Source: Rugamonas rubra
GTDB lineage: Bacteria; Pseudomonadota; Gammaproteobacteria; Burkholderiales; Burkholderiaceae_D
Length of the DNA stretch: 64,000 bases
Reading direction: 5' to 3'
NCBI RefSeq assembly: GCF_900114705.1
Contig: NZ_FOTW01000011.1
Location: 62,001-126,000 of the forward strand
The notes under the pieces are model-generated. The model had not been told where the DNA came from, made no database searches, and saw only the letters and a list, made by a program, of their open reading frames with translations. The stretch's first letter is position 1. Every line of letters starts with the position of its first letter. Shown in pieces: positions 38,229 to 45,984 of this stretch. The position numbers were made by a program, and so were the translations under genes.

Positions 38229-39752
38229 ATGTGTGGCATCGTCGGCGTCGTTTCCCATCAACCAGTCAATCAACTGCTGTATGACGCATTGCTGTTGTTG
38301 CAGCATCGCGGTCAGGACGCGGCAGGGATCGCGACCAATCACAGCAGTATGTTTTCCATGCACAAGGCCAACGGCCTGGTGCGTGACGTCTTCCGCACCC
38401 GCAATATGCGTTCGCTGCAGGGCAACTCGGGCATCGGCCACTGCCGCTACCCGACCGCTGGCTCGTCGAGCGAGGAAGAGGCGCAACCGTTCTACGTCAA
38501 CGCCCCGTTCGGCATCACGCTGGCGCACAACGGCAACCTGACCAACTGGGAACAGCTCAAACAAGAGATGTTCAAGAACGACCGCCGCCACATCAACACC
38601 GACTCCGACTCGGAAGTGCTGCTCAACGTGCTGGCCCACGAGATCCAGAACGCCACCAGCGGCCTGGTGCTCGACCCGGACGCCATCTTCAAGGCCGTCG
38701 CCGTGCTGCACCGCCGTGTGCGCGGCGGCTACGCCGCCGTGGCGCAGATCGCCGGCGTCGGCCTGCTGGCCTTCCGCGACCCGTTCGGCATCCGTCCGCT
38801 GTGCCTGGGCATCAACGAGACCGAGCAGGGCGCCGAATACCTGATCGCCTCCGAATCGGTGGCGCTCGAAGGCATGGGCTTCCGCTTCGTGCGCGACATC
38901 GCGCCGGGCGAGGCCGTCTTCATCGACGCCGACAAGCAGTTGCACAGCCGCCAGTGCGCCGACAACCCCAGCCTGAACCCATGCGTGTTCGAGTTCGTCT
39001 ACCTGGCCCGCCCGGATTCGATCATCGACGGCGCCTCGGTCTACGCCACCCGCCTGAAAATGGGCGAATACCTGGCCGCCAAGATCAAGCGCGAATTCAA
39101 GGACGGCGAGATCGACGTGGTCATGCCGATTCCCGACTCGTCGCGTCCGGCCGCCATCCAACTGGCGCTGGCGCTCAACATCGAGTACCGCGAAGGCTTC
39201 ATCAAAAACCGCTACATCGGCCGCACCTTCCTGATGCCCGGCCAGGCGATGCGCAAGAAGTCGGTGCGCCAGAAGCTCAACGCCATCGTCTCCGAGTTCA
39301 AGGACAAGGTCGTGCTGCTGGTCGACGACTCGATCGTGCGCGGCACCACCAGCCGCGAGATCGTGCAGATGGCCCGCGAGGCCGGCGCCAAGAAGGTGAT
39401 CTTCGCCTCGGCCGCGCCGCCGGTGATCTACCCGAACGTGTACGGCATCGACATGCCGACCCGCGACGAGCTGATCGCCTACGGCCGCACCACTGAGGAA
39501 GTCTGCCGCGAGATCACCGCCGACGCCCTGGTCTACCAGGACATCGACGCGCTCAAGCGCGCCATCTCCGACGTCAACCCGGAGCTGAAGAACTTCGAGG
39601 CCTCGTGCTTCGACGGCATCTACGTCACCGGCGACATCTCGCAGGACTACCTGGACAAGCTGGAATACGCCCGCCACAACCCCAAGGCCCCCGGCCCGGA
39701 GGACGCCGGACGCTCCCAGCTGAACCTGAACCTGGCCACCACCGAAGGGTGA
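38229..39752 (+). CDS. purF: Amidophosphoribosyltransferase
   Basis: A 507-residue class II glutamine amidotransferase that makes phosphoribosylamine, the first step of purine synthesis. The N-terminal nucleophile Cys2 (MCGIVGVVSHQP), RHRG-type motif LLLQHRGQDAAGI and the PRPP-binding VVLLVDDSIVRGTTSREIV are intact. Length is normal. A terminator follows. Confidence 0.97.
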   Translation: MCGIVGVVSHQPVNQLLYDALLLLQHRGQDAAGIATNHSSMFSMHKANGLVRDVFRTRNMRSLQGNSGIGHCRYPTAGSSSEEEAQPFYVNAPFGITLAHNGNLTNWEQLKQEMFKNDRRHINTDSDSEVLLNVLAHEIQNATSGLVLDPDAIFKAVAVLHRRVRGGYAAVAQIAGVGLLAFRDPFGIRPLCLGINETEQGAEYLIASESVALEGMGFRFVRDIAPGEAVFIDADKQLHSRQCADNPSLNPCVFEFVYLARPDSIIDGASVYATRLKMGEYLAAKIKREFKDGEIDVVMPIPDSSRPAAIQLALALNIEYREGFIKNRYIGRTFLMPGQAMRKKSVRQKLNAIVSEFKDKVVLLVDDSIVRGTTSREIVQMAREAGAKKVIFASAAPPVIYPNVYGIDMPTRDELIAYGRTTEEVCREITADALVYQDIDALKRAISDVNPELKNFEASCFDGIYVTGDISQDYLDKLEYARHNPKAPGPEDAGRSQLNLNLATTEG

Positions 39753-39759
39753 TGACCAG

Positions 39760-39792
39760 CCCGGCGCCGCAGTAGCGACGCCGGGTTTTTTT
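39760..39792 (+). terminator. Intrinsic terminator after purF
   Basis: Stem CCCGGCG/CGCCGGG (39760-39766 with 39779-39785) followed by seven T. Confidence 0.9.
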
Positions 39793-39830
39793 ATGCCTGG
39801 CGGCCTTGTTCCGCCGGCGCGGAATAGACC

Positions 39831-41075
39831 ATGAACGACAAGAAAAACTACGGCTTCACCACCACCATCCTGCACAACGACCGGCAGAAGGGCATCGAGC
39901 ACGGTTCGCTGCACAAGCCCATCCACACCTCGGTGGCCTTCGGCTACAACGACGCGCGCCAGCTCGCCTCCGTGTTCCAGGGCAAGGAGCCGGGCTTCCG
40001 CTACGGCCGCCAGGGCAACCCCACCGTCTCCGCGCTGGAAGACAAGGTCAACCAGATGGAGCAGGGCGTCGGCACGCTGTGCTTCGCCACCGGCATGGGC
40101 GCCATCGGCGCCGTGTTCCAGTCGCTGCTGCGCGCCGGCGACCACGTGGTCTCGTCGTCCTTCCTGTTCGGCAACACCAACAGCCTGTGGCAGACCGTCG
40201 CCGGGCAGGGCGTGGACGTCTCCTTCGTCGACGCCACCGAGGTGGCCAACGTCGCCGCCGCGCTGACGCCGGCCACCCGCATCGTCTTCGTCGAGACCAT
40301 CGCCAACCCGCGCACCCAGGTCGCCGACCTGCGGCGCATCGGCGAGCTGTGCCGCGAGCGCGGCATCCTTTACATCGTCGACAACACCATGACCACGCCC
40401 TACCTGTTCCGGCCCAAGTCGGTCGGCGCCGGCCTGGTGGTCAACGCGCTGACCAAGTCGATCTGCGGCCACGGCAACGCCCTGGGCGGCAGCCTGACCG
40501 ACACCGGCGCCTACGACTGGAACGCCTACCCGAACATTGTCGAGAACTACAAGAAGGCGGCGCCGGCGCAATGGGGCCTGGCGCAGATCCGCGCCAAGGG
40601 CCTGCGCGACTTCGGCGCCTCGCTGGGGCCGGAGGCGGCCCACCACATCGCCGTCGGCGCCGAAACGCTGGCGCTGCGCATGGAGCGCACCTGCGCCAAC
40701 GCCGCCGCGCTGGCCAAGCTGCTGGAGGCCGACGAGCGCGTCGCCGCCGTCCACTATCCCGGCCTGGCCTCGCACCCGCAGCACGCCCTGTGCGGCGAGC
40801 TGTTCCGCAGCTACGGCTCGCTGCTGAGCTTCGAGCTGAAGGACGGCATCGACTGCTTCGACTTCCTCAACCGCCTGAAGCTGGCCATCCCCGCCAGCAA
40901 TCTGGGCGACACGCGCACGCTGATTATCCCGGTGGCGCACACCATCTTCTACGAGATGGGCGCCGAGCGCCGCGCCAGCATGGGCATCGCCGAGTCGCTG
41001 ATCCGCGTCTCGGTCGGCATCGAGGACACCGCCGACCTGCTCGACGACTTCAGCTGCGCGTTGGAAGGCTGCTAG
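39831..41075 (+). CDS. metZ: PLP-dependent O-succinylhomoserine sulfhydrylase / cystathionine gamma-synthase
   Basis: A 414-residue Cys/Met-metabolism PLP enzyme. The PLP lysine is Lys209 (NALTKSICGHGNALGG); other marks are RYGRQGNPT, CFATGMGAIGAVF, FVETIANPRTQV, IVDNTMTTPYLF and RVSVGIEDTADLL. Gene position after cvpA-purF is typical of metZ in Pseudomonas and Burkholderiales; exact substrate choice (H2S or cysteine) cannot be read. Its last 70 bp recur in diverged form 711 bp downstream. Confidence 0.9.
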   Translation: MNDKKNYGFTTTILHNDRQKGIEHGSLHKPIHTSVAFGYNDARQLASVFQGKEPGFRYGRQGNPTVSALEDKVNQMEQGVGTLCFATGMGAIGAVFQSLLRAGDHVVSSSFLFGNTNSLWQTVAGQGVDVSFVDATEVANVAAALTPATRIVFVETIANPRTQVADLRRIGELCRERGILYIVDNTMTTPYLFRPKSVGAGLVVNALTKSICGHGNALGGSLTDTGAYDWNAYPNIVENYKKAAPAQWGLAQIRAKGLRDFGASLGPEAAHHIAVGAETLALRMERTCANAAALAKLLEADERVAAVHYPGLASHPQHALCGELFRSYGSLLSFELKDGIDCFDFLNRLKLAIPASNLGDTRTLIIPVAHTIFYEMGAERRASMGIAESLIRVSVGIEDTADLLDDFSCALEGC

Positions 41076-41388
41076 GCGCTAGCCCGCAGTCGTAACGCCA
41101 AAAGGCAGCGCGGTGCGAACCGGGCTGCCTTTTTTGCTGCTTGGCGTGCCGAACCATCGATCTTGATAGGTAAGATTCTGCGTGCGAGCCTTGCTGGCAG
41201 ATTGTCCAGCAAATGCTCGCTTACTGAACAGTGGTTGACACGCCCCAATTCGATTTGGTGAAGCCTGGCCAACAATGCCTTTGGTACCCATTTGTCGTTC
41301 TGATCTATTTTTAACTACCCTAGTGTTCTGGCTGCCGCCGGGATGATCCGTCACGACGGCCGTTTTCACGTGCTGCTACGAGGTTGAG
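41076..41388. other. Start of the metZ-lexA accessory pocket
   Basis: Just over 300 bp without a gene. It opens with the metZ terminator and then has lower GC content than the flanking operons. No repeat or tRNA-like structure was seen. Confidence 0.5.
41101..41136 (+). terminator. Intrinsic terminator after metZ
   Basis: Stem AAAGGCAGC/GCTGCCTTT (41101-41109 with 41124-41132) followed by a T-run. Confidence 0.9.
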
Positions 41389-41766
41389 ATGCGAGTGATG
41401 ATATGGCTGTCCTTCGGCGCCCCAGTGCTTCTTTCTCTGGCCTATGCCGCCGCCCCACCGGCTGCCTGGAAGCCATTTCATGCGAGCTTCACAATCTTCT
41501 CCGGCCAACAGCTTGCGGAGCGTGGCGCGCCGACGGCGACAGACCGCAAGCTGGCCATCGCAGTTGAAGGACTGCCTGCGAAAGAGATTTTTGATTCGAT
41601 TGGCCCAGATCGCCATCCGACATGTAGTCAGAAGAGGGGCGATCGTCAACGCCGCAAGGGAGGTGCTCAGTGCACCTATAGCCCGGAGGGAGATGGAAAC
41701 GGCTACCGGTGCTGGATCGGGCTCAATCTCCGAACTGGTGAGAGCACCCCGACTGTGAGTTGCTAG
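41389..41766 (+). CDS. Small secreted Cys-containing protein
   Basis: A 125-residue protein with a signal peptide (about 1-21, LLSLAYAAAPP). The mature part ends with a Cys-containing block, CSQKRGDRQRRKGGAQCTYS then YRCWIGLNLRTGESTPTVSC, with four Cys that could form two disulfides. I recall similar small secreted proteins in other Proteobacteria, but no function is known to me. It lies between metZ and a diverged copy of the metZ 3' end, on sequence less GC-rich than the core genes. Confidence 0.7.
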   Translation: MRVMIWLSFGAPVLLSLAYAAAPPAAWKPFHASFTIFSGQQLAERGAPTATDRKLAIAVEGLPAKEIFDSIGPDRHPTCSQKRGDRQRRKGGAQCTYSPEGDGNGYRCWIGLNLRTGESTPTVSC

Positions 41767-41786
41767 CCAAGTTTGTCGGCAAGCAG

Positions 41787-41856
41787 CGTCTCGGTCGGCA
41801 TCGAGTGCACCGCCGACATGCTCGGCGACTTCAACTGCGCGTTGGAGGGCTGCTAG
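41787..41856 (+). pseudogene. Diverged fragment of the metZ 3' end
   Basis: These 70 bp align without gaps to the last 70 bp of metZ (41006-41075), with 6 mismatches, and share its stop codon. The reading frame still gives VSVGIECTADMLGDF then NCALEGC. Substitutions such as Asp to Cys show it is not under the same constraint. There is no start or upstream metZ sequence. Confidence 0.88.
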
Positions 41857-41891
41857 GTGGTATTTTTGCCAGCGGGCGTATAATCGACCGC

Positions 41892-42101
41892 ATGCCATTG
41901 CTCAACTTAAAAGCCATTGACCCGGCGGAATTGATGCCGCTCCCCGAAGTTCCGGAAAGCTACGGCCCGCGGAACGAGGAGGAGAAGCGTGTTTATGAAC
42001 TGGTCAAGGAAGCGCTCGACAGCGGCCCCGGCATGACTTACGCCAGTGTGGCCGACCTCATTGCGGACCTACGCGCCGGCATCCCGGGCCTGGATACGTA
42101 G
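41892..42101 (+). CDS. Putative antitoxin of a ParE-type pair
   Basis: A 69-residue acidic protein (MPLLNLKAIDPAELMPLPEV…) starting 36 bp after the metZ fragment and ending 4 bp before the toxin start. Its helical C-terminal half (EKRVYELVKEALDSGPGMTY) could dock on the toxin; no classical DNA-binding fold is obvious. The call rests on position and size relative to the ParE-like gene. Confidence 0.7.
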   Translation: MPLLNLKAIDPAELMPLPEVPESYGPRNEEEKRVYELVKEALDSGPGMTYASVADLIADLRAGIPGLDT

Positions 42102-42105
42102 GCGA

Positions 42106-42447
42106 ATGCTCAAACTGCATTTGCGCTCGTCGGCTTCTGCTGACTTAGCCGAGGCACTCGCATACTATGCCGAGGTGGCGCCTGGATTGCCGGACACCTT
42201 CCTGGAACAGCTCTCCATAGCGCTGACCTTGCTGCGGGAGCATCCCAACGTCGGCTCCCGACGTTTCGCCCACCTCTTCCCCGGAATCGATCTGCGCACC
42301 TGGTCACTCGACCGTTTTCCGTTTCGGATCTTTTACATGATCGAAGGCGACACCTTGCACGTGCTAAGGGTCGATCACGAACGGAGAAACGTCACGACCA
42401 AGACCATCGGTCCGCGCGGGCGCACGAAAAAAGGCGGCGGCGAATAG
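42106..42447 (+). CDS. ParE/RelE-family toxin
   Basis: A 113-residue basic protein of the RelE/ParE superfamily: ASADLAEALAYYAEVAPGLP, LLREHPNVGSRR, FPGIDLRTWSLDRFPFRIFY and DTLHVLRVDHERRN give the usual helix-hairpin-beta pattern with a C-terminal basic tail. The frame is open further upstream, but ATG at 42106 places it directly after the antitoxin stop. ParE proteins poison gyrase; RelE proteins cleave mRNA, and the target here is not decided. Confidence 0.85.
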   Translation: MLKLHLRSSASADLAEALAYYAEVAPGLPDTFLEQLSIALTLLREHPNVGSRRFAHLFPGIDLRTWSLDRFPFRIFYMIEGDTLHVLRVDHERRNVTTKTIGPRGRTKKGGGE

Positions 42448-42497
42448 GGCGGGGAGGGCGTGCTTGACGTGGGGAGTGGCTGCACGAAACTTGGCAC

Positions 42498-42561
42498 TTA
42501 GTACCAAGTACGCTTCACGCCCACCGCCAAGCCCTCGAGAGCGAATTCGTCGGCCTCCGGG
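42498..42561 (-). pseudogene. Diverged fragment of the lexA 3' end
   Basis: From 42499 to 42561 the sequence aligns without gaps to 43431-43493, the 3' end of lexA, with 7 mismatches in 63. On the minus strand it still reads [20 protein letters not shown] and a stop, against [20 protein letters not shown] in the intact gene. Similarity ends abruptly after 42561. Confidence 0.88.
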
Positions 42562-42664
42562 GTGCTGCGCTCAATCGCTTTGATCGAAATCTAACGCCGC
42601 CTTTCGCAAACGTCATAAGTTAGGACGTCGCAGATCAGTGCTGAATTAACCTATGGGTTAAAAA

Positions 42665-43057
42665 ATGTCCTATTATGTGCTTGCGAAAGATACGTTTACG
42701 GTCGCTGCGCTTGTGGATACGGCGGATGAATGGCGCATCACTTGTCCGATTCTTGAATTCTTGCACAGATCAAGCATGAACCGAGCTACTGCGGCAAGTT
42801 GCCGAGGATTTAAAGCCATTTTTGGCCGCTATGCGGAGAATGGTCCGTCGAGTTTGACGTCCGCAATGATGCATGAGGCGAACAAAGCAAACTCGATTTT
42901 GGAGCTCATCAAGGGAGACCTGCGTTTGCTGTGCTTTATCGATGGTGAAACACTGTGTTTGACGAACGGCTACCTGAAGAAGGCGCAGAAGGCTGACATG
43001 GCTGAGGTGGCAAAAGCCATCAAGGCCAAGAATGAATTTTTGTCGAGGAGTAGGTAG
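42665..43057 (+). CDS. Gp49/HigB-type toxin-like protein
   Basis: A 130-residue protein of markedly lower GC than the core genes. The second half (RLLCFIDGETLCLTNGYLKK, AQKADMAEVAKAIKAKNEFL) matches the phage-derived Gp49-like branch of RelE/HigB toxins, in which a hydrophobic strand is followed by LTNGFxKK and an A-R/K helix. The stop lies directly before the start of the HTH gene, the toxin-first order usual for higBA-type modules. Start ATG at 42665 has no strong Shine-Dalgarno. Confidence 0.78.
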   Translation: MSYYVLAKDTFTVAALVDTADEWRITCPILEFLHRSSMNRATAASCRGFKAIFGRYAENGPSSLTSAMMHEANKANSILELIKGDLRLLCFIDGETLCLTNGYLKKAQKADMAEVAKAIKAKNEFLSRSR

Positions 43058-43372
43058 ATGGATGCGGACTTGTTGAAGCAGTGGTTCGACGCGCTTCCGG
43101 TTGATCCGGCGGACACCGTCAAGCTGGAGTTTGCTGTCGCCCTTGATCTTGCGATCCGTGAACTCGGTTTGAGCCGAAAGCAGGTGGCTGAACTGCTGAA
43201 AACTTCGCCGGCCTGGGTTACCAAGGTTCTACGTGGGGACGTCAACCTGACTATCGAAAGCATGGTGAAGCTGTGCGATGCCGTCGGCCACCAGCTTCAA
43301 ATCAGTATCGTCAAGAAGAATGCAATTCCGTTGCGCACCGCAGCGCCCCGGAAAACGGCTCATTCCGGTTAG
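43058..43372 (+). CDS. XRE-type HTH antitoxin
   Basis: A 104-residue helix-turn-helix protein (VALDLAIRELGLSRKQVAEL, then SPAWVTKVLRGDVNLTIESM) that begins immediately after the preceding toxin-like gene. It should neutralise that toxin and repress the pair. GC content is low like its partner's, indicating common acquisition. It ends about 60 bp from the lexA stop, with which it converges. Confidence 0.82.
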   Translation: MDADLLKQWFDALPVDPADTVKLEFAVALDLAIRELGLSRKQVAELLKTSPAWVTKVLRGDVNLTIESMVKLCDAVGHQLQISIVKKNAIPLRTAAPRKTAHSG

Positions 43373-43389
43373 TTGGAGGGGGAGTGCGC

Positions 43390-43410
43390 CGCTGCGGATC
43401 AACCGCAGCG
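43390..43410. terminator. Possible terminator between the HTH gene and lexA
   Basis: CGCTGCGG-ATCAA-CCGCAGCG forms a perfect 8-bp stem between the convergent genes. A strong T-run is missing on either side, so termination is only possible. Confidence 0.4.
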
Positions 43411-43429
43411 CGCCGCTCTTCTTGGTTGC

Positions 43430-44068
43430 CTAGTGCCAGGTACGCATCAAGCCCACCGCCAAACCCTCGAGCGCGAACTCGTCGGCCTCCGGGTCGACCT
43501 TGATGATCTTGAAGTCGGGGTTCTCCGGCAGCAGCTCGATGGTGTTGCCGGTCTTGCGGTAGCGTTTGACGGTGACGTCGTTGCCGATGCGGGCGACGAC
43601 GATCTGGCCGTTCTTGGCGCTGTCGACCTTTTTCACCGCCAGCAGGTCGCCGTCCATGATGCCGGCGTCGCGCATCGACTCGCCGCGCACCTTGAGCAGG
43701 AAGTCCGGCTTGGCCGAGAACAGCGCCGGGTCGACGTTGTAGCTGGCCTCCAAATTCTCCTGCGCCAAAATCGGCGAACCGGCGGCGACGCGGCCGATCA
43801 ACGGCAGCGACATCATCAGCGAGGCCGGGATCTTCGAGGCCGGCGCCTCGGCGTGCACGCCGAGCAGGCGGATGCCGCGCGAGGTGCCGGCGGCGATCTC
43901 GATGGCGCCCTTGCGCGCCAGCGCCTGCAGGTGCTCCTCGGCGGCGTTGGCCGACTTGAAGCCGAGCTCGTTGGCGATCTCGGCGCGGGTCGGCGGGAAG
44001 CCGGTGTTTTCGATCGCATCCTTGATCAGGTTGAGAATTTGTTCTTGACGTGCGGTGAGCTTGATCAT
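43430..44068 (-). CDS. lexA: LexA repressor
   Basis: A 212-residue SOS repressor with N-terminal winged HTH ([20 protein letters not shown], then [20 protein letters not shown]) and C-terminal S24 peptidase domain. The self-cleavage site is Ala96-Gly97; catalytic Ser131 ([11 protein letters not shown]) and Lys168 (VTVKRYRK) are intact. ATG at 44068 gives the family length; the frame extends upstream through the SOS boxes. Two SOS boxes precede it, so it is autoregulated. It ends in GLMRTWH. Confidence 0.97.
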   Translation of the reverse strand: MIKLTARQEQILNLIKDAIENTGFPPTRAEIANELGFKSANAAEEHLQALARKGAIEIAAGTSRGIRLLGVHAEAPASKIPASLMMSLPLIGRVAAGSPILAQENLEASYNVDPALFSAKPDFLLKVRGESMRDAGIMDGDLLAVKKVDSAKNGQIVVARIGNDVTVKRYRKTGNTIELLPENPDFKIIKVDPEADEFALEGLAVGLMRTWH

Positions 44069-44081
44069 CGGTGCCTGGGGA

Positions 44082-44114
44082 CTGTGGATATAGACAGTCT
44101 GTATTTTTGTACAG
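44082..44114. promoter_or_regulatory. Two adjacent SOS (LexA) boxes
   Basis: CTGTGGATATAGACAG (44082-44097) and CTGTATTTTTGTACAG (44099-44114) both fit CTGT-N8-ACAG exactly and are separated by a single base, 13 and 30 bp upstream of the lexA start. Confidence 0.93.
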
Positions 44115-44283
44115 TGGGCGTCCGAATGCAAGGGTATTTCTTGCTTTCGACGAAATAATGCACAAATCACCGCCCCGGGCGGACCCGGCCGGACCCGGCT
44201 CTAGCCCGGCGGCAACGACGGCATTGAGCTTTGCGCGAAAAGCTGATATAGTAGCCGGCTTACCTCTTCCCACACTTGTCTTG

Positions 44284-44299
44284 ACGCCAAGGTGGGCGT
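44284..44299 (+). promoter_or_regulatory. Possible S6:S18 leader hairpin before rpsF
   Basis: ACGCC-AAGGTG-GGCGT can pair in the rpsF leader, 24 bp before the start. Leaders of rpsF operons often bind the S6:S18 complex, but I cannot confirm the conserved bulge, so this is tentative. Confidence 0.3.
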
Positions 44300-44322
44300 T
44301 TATCCGTCCTTAAGGAGTTTGC

Positions 44323-44712
44323 ATGCGTCACTATGAAATAGTATTTATCGTCCATCCGGACCAGAGCGAGCAAGTGCCCGCCATGATCGAACGTTACAAA
44401 GCCAGCGTAACCACCCGCGGCGGTTCCGTTCACCGTGTTGAAGATTGGGGCCGTCGTCAAATGGCTTACTCGATCCAGAAACTGGCCAAAGCACACTACA
44501 TCTGCCTGAACATCGAATGCGACAACGAGACCCTGGTCGAGCTGGAAACCGCCTTCAAATTCAATGATGCCGTGTTGCGCCACCTGACCGTTCGTATGAA
44601 GAAAGCGGAAACCGCTCCTTCGCCGATGATGAAATCGGTACAACGCGAAGATGCAGCGAAATCCCATCGCGCTGAAGCCCCAGCAGCTGCTCCTGCTCCT
44701 GCAGCGGCCTAA
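44323..44712 (+). CDS. rpsF: 30S ribosomal protein S6
   Basis: A 129-residue S6: [40 protein letters not shown] and [19 protein letters not shown] are typical. The C-terminal tail is Ala/Pro-rich. It is preceded by TTAAGGAG and heads the operon rpsF-priB-rpsR-rplI, divergent from lexA. Codon use is less GC-extreme than in neighbours, as usual for highly expressed genes. Confidence 0.97.
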   Translation: MRHYEIVFIVHPDQSEQVPAMIERYKASVTTRGGSVHRVEDWGRRQMAYSIQKLAKAHYICLNIECDNETLVELETAFKFNDAVLRHLTVRMKKAETAPSPMMKSVQREDAAKSHRAEAPAAAPAPAAA

Positions 44713-44729
44713 TTGTCCGGGAATCTGAG

Positions 44730-45038
44730 CTGAACCAGCTCCAGTTCATCGCCCTCATCGCCGAACGGGACGCCTTGCGCTACACCCCGGCCGGCATGCC
44801 GATCGTCAATGCTGTTCTACAGCACCGGTCGCAGCAGATGGAGGCGGGCATCGCCCGGTTGAGCGAGTTCGAAATTTCCGCGGTCGCCGCGGGCGAAATT
44901 TCGGGCCGCTTCAGCCAGACGCCGCTGGGTGGACTGTACCAGTTCACCGGATTCCTGAACAAGAAGACGCGCAATAGCAAAAGCCTGGTGTTTCACATCA
45001 TTGATTTTAGTGCTGTCCAAGACAGCGCACCTATTTAG
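44730..45038 (+). CDS. priB: Primosomal replication protein N (PriB), non-AUG start
   Basis: A 102-residue OB-fold protein that helps restart stalled forks by loading DnaB. Family homology begins at (M)NQLQFIALIAERDALRYTPA, where the first codon is CTG at 44730; the nearest ATG is 22 codons in and would remove the first strand. No ATG, GTG or TTG lies in frame between the rpsF stop and this point. The rest (QHRSQQMEAGIARLSEFEIS, LYQFTGFLNKKTRNSKSLVF) fits the fold. It lies between rpsF and rpsR, the standard place. Confidence 0.9.
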   Translation: MNQLQFIALIAERDALRYTPAGMPIVNAVLQHRSQQMEAGIARLSEFEISAVAAGEISGRFSQTPLGGLYQFTGFLNKKTRNSKSLVFHIIDFSAVQDSAPI

Positions 45039-45053
45039 ATACAGGAGCCTAAA

Positions 45054-45344
45054 ATGGCATTCGGTAAAAAGTTCGACAAAAACAAGCTCAAGCTGAAAGA
45101 AAAGCGCAAGCAACAAAATCCACTGTTCAAACGTAAGAAGTTCTGCCGCTTCACCGCAGCGCACGTTGAACAAGTCGATTACAAAGACGTCGACACGCTC
45201 AAAGATTTCGTCCAGGAAAACGGCAAGATCATGCCAGCACGTCTGACCGGTACCAAGGCGCACTATCAGCGTCAAGTTGACACCGCAATCAAGCGCGCTC
45301 GCTACCTCGCGCTGCTGCCTTACACCGATCTGCACCACGCTTAA
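45054..45344 (+). CDS. rpsR: 30S ribosomal protein S18
   Basis: A 96-residue S18 with a basic N-terminus and the core [56 protein letters not shown]. It is preceded by AGGAGCC. It begins 15 bp after priB. Confidence 0.97.
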   Translation: MAFGKKFDKNKLKLKEKRKQQNPLFKRKKFCRFTAAHVEQVDYKDVDTLKDFVQENGKIMPARLTGTKAHYQRQVDTAIKRARYLALLPYTDLHHA

Positions 45345-45377
45345 TCGCGTTGCTCAGATAAGATCCTGGAGAGAACT

Positions 45378-45830
45378 ATGCAAATCATTCTGTTAGAAAA
45401 AGTCGTTAATCTCGGCAACCTCGGCGAAGTCGTCAAAGTCAAAGACGGTTACGCACGTAACTTCCTGATTCCGCAAAAAATGGCCCGTCGTGCAACCACT
45501 TCCGCAGTGGCTGAGTTCGAAGTCAAACGCGCTGAACTGGAAAAAGCTGCCGCCATCAAACTGGCCGCCGCTCAAGCCCAAGGCGAGAAACTGAACGGCA
45601 TGACCGTTTCCGTTTCGCAAAAAGCTGGCGTCGATGGCCGTCTGTTCGGCTCCGTCACCAACTTCGACATCGCTGAAGCGTTGACCAAAGCTGGTTTCGC
45701 TGTTGAAAAAGCAGCCGTGCGCATGCCTACCGGCCCGCTGAAGACCACCGGCGAGCACGCCGTGTCGGTCGCACTGCACACCGACGTCGTGGTCGAAGTG
45801 ACCATCGCCGTCGTGGGCGAAGCAGCCTAA
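45378..45830 (+). CDS. rplI: 50S ribosomal protein L9
   Basis: A 150-residue L9: [40 protein letters not shown], a long connecting helix and the C-terminal RNA-binding domain ([20 protein letters not shown]). It is last in the rpsF operon and followed by a terminator. Confidence 0.97.
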   Translation: MQIILLEKVVNLGNLGEVVKVKDGYARNFLIPQKMARRATTSAVAEFEVKRAELEKAAAIKLAAAQAQGEKLNGMTVSVSQKAGVDGRLFGSVTNFDIAEALTKAGFAVEKAAVRMPTGPLKTTGEHAVSVALHTDVVVEVTIAVVGEAA

Positions 45831-45877
45831 GTTCGAACCGGGCAGCAATGCCCGCTTGACACGCCGCACACATAGAG

Positions 45878-45903
45878 AAGCCGGGCTTGCCCGGCTTTTT
45901 TAT
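45878..45903 (+). terminator. Intrinsic terminator after rplI
   Basis: Perfect 9-bp stem AAGCCGGGC/GCCCGGCTT with a TT loop, followed by a T-run. Confidence 0.92.
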
Positions 45904-45971
45904 CGTCTGTGGCTCTTTGGTTTGGGAAAGTTTTTTCTCGCCAGATTTTTTTTGCCGAGCGACTAAGCAGG

Positions 45972-45977
45972 TATAAT
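45972..45977 (+). promoter_or_regulatory. -10 element of dnaB, start codon at about +1
   Basis: A perfect TATAAT lies 7 bp before the dnaB ATG, with a T-rich stretch but no good -35 hexamer upstream. Transcription would begin at or within a base or two of the start codon, and no Shine-Dalgarno is present. Confidence 0.5.
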
Positions 45978-45984
45978 TCGCGCC

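Noticed and set aside
41076-43430. Prophage or integrative element
   Set aside because: No integrase, tRNA target or phage structural gene; the repeats are fragments of metZ and lexA rather than att sites.
44775-45038. priB starting at TTG 44775
   Set aside because: It would remove the conserved N-terminal strand NQLQFIALIAERDA that is encoded in frame upstream.
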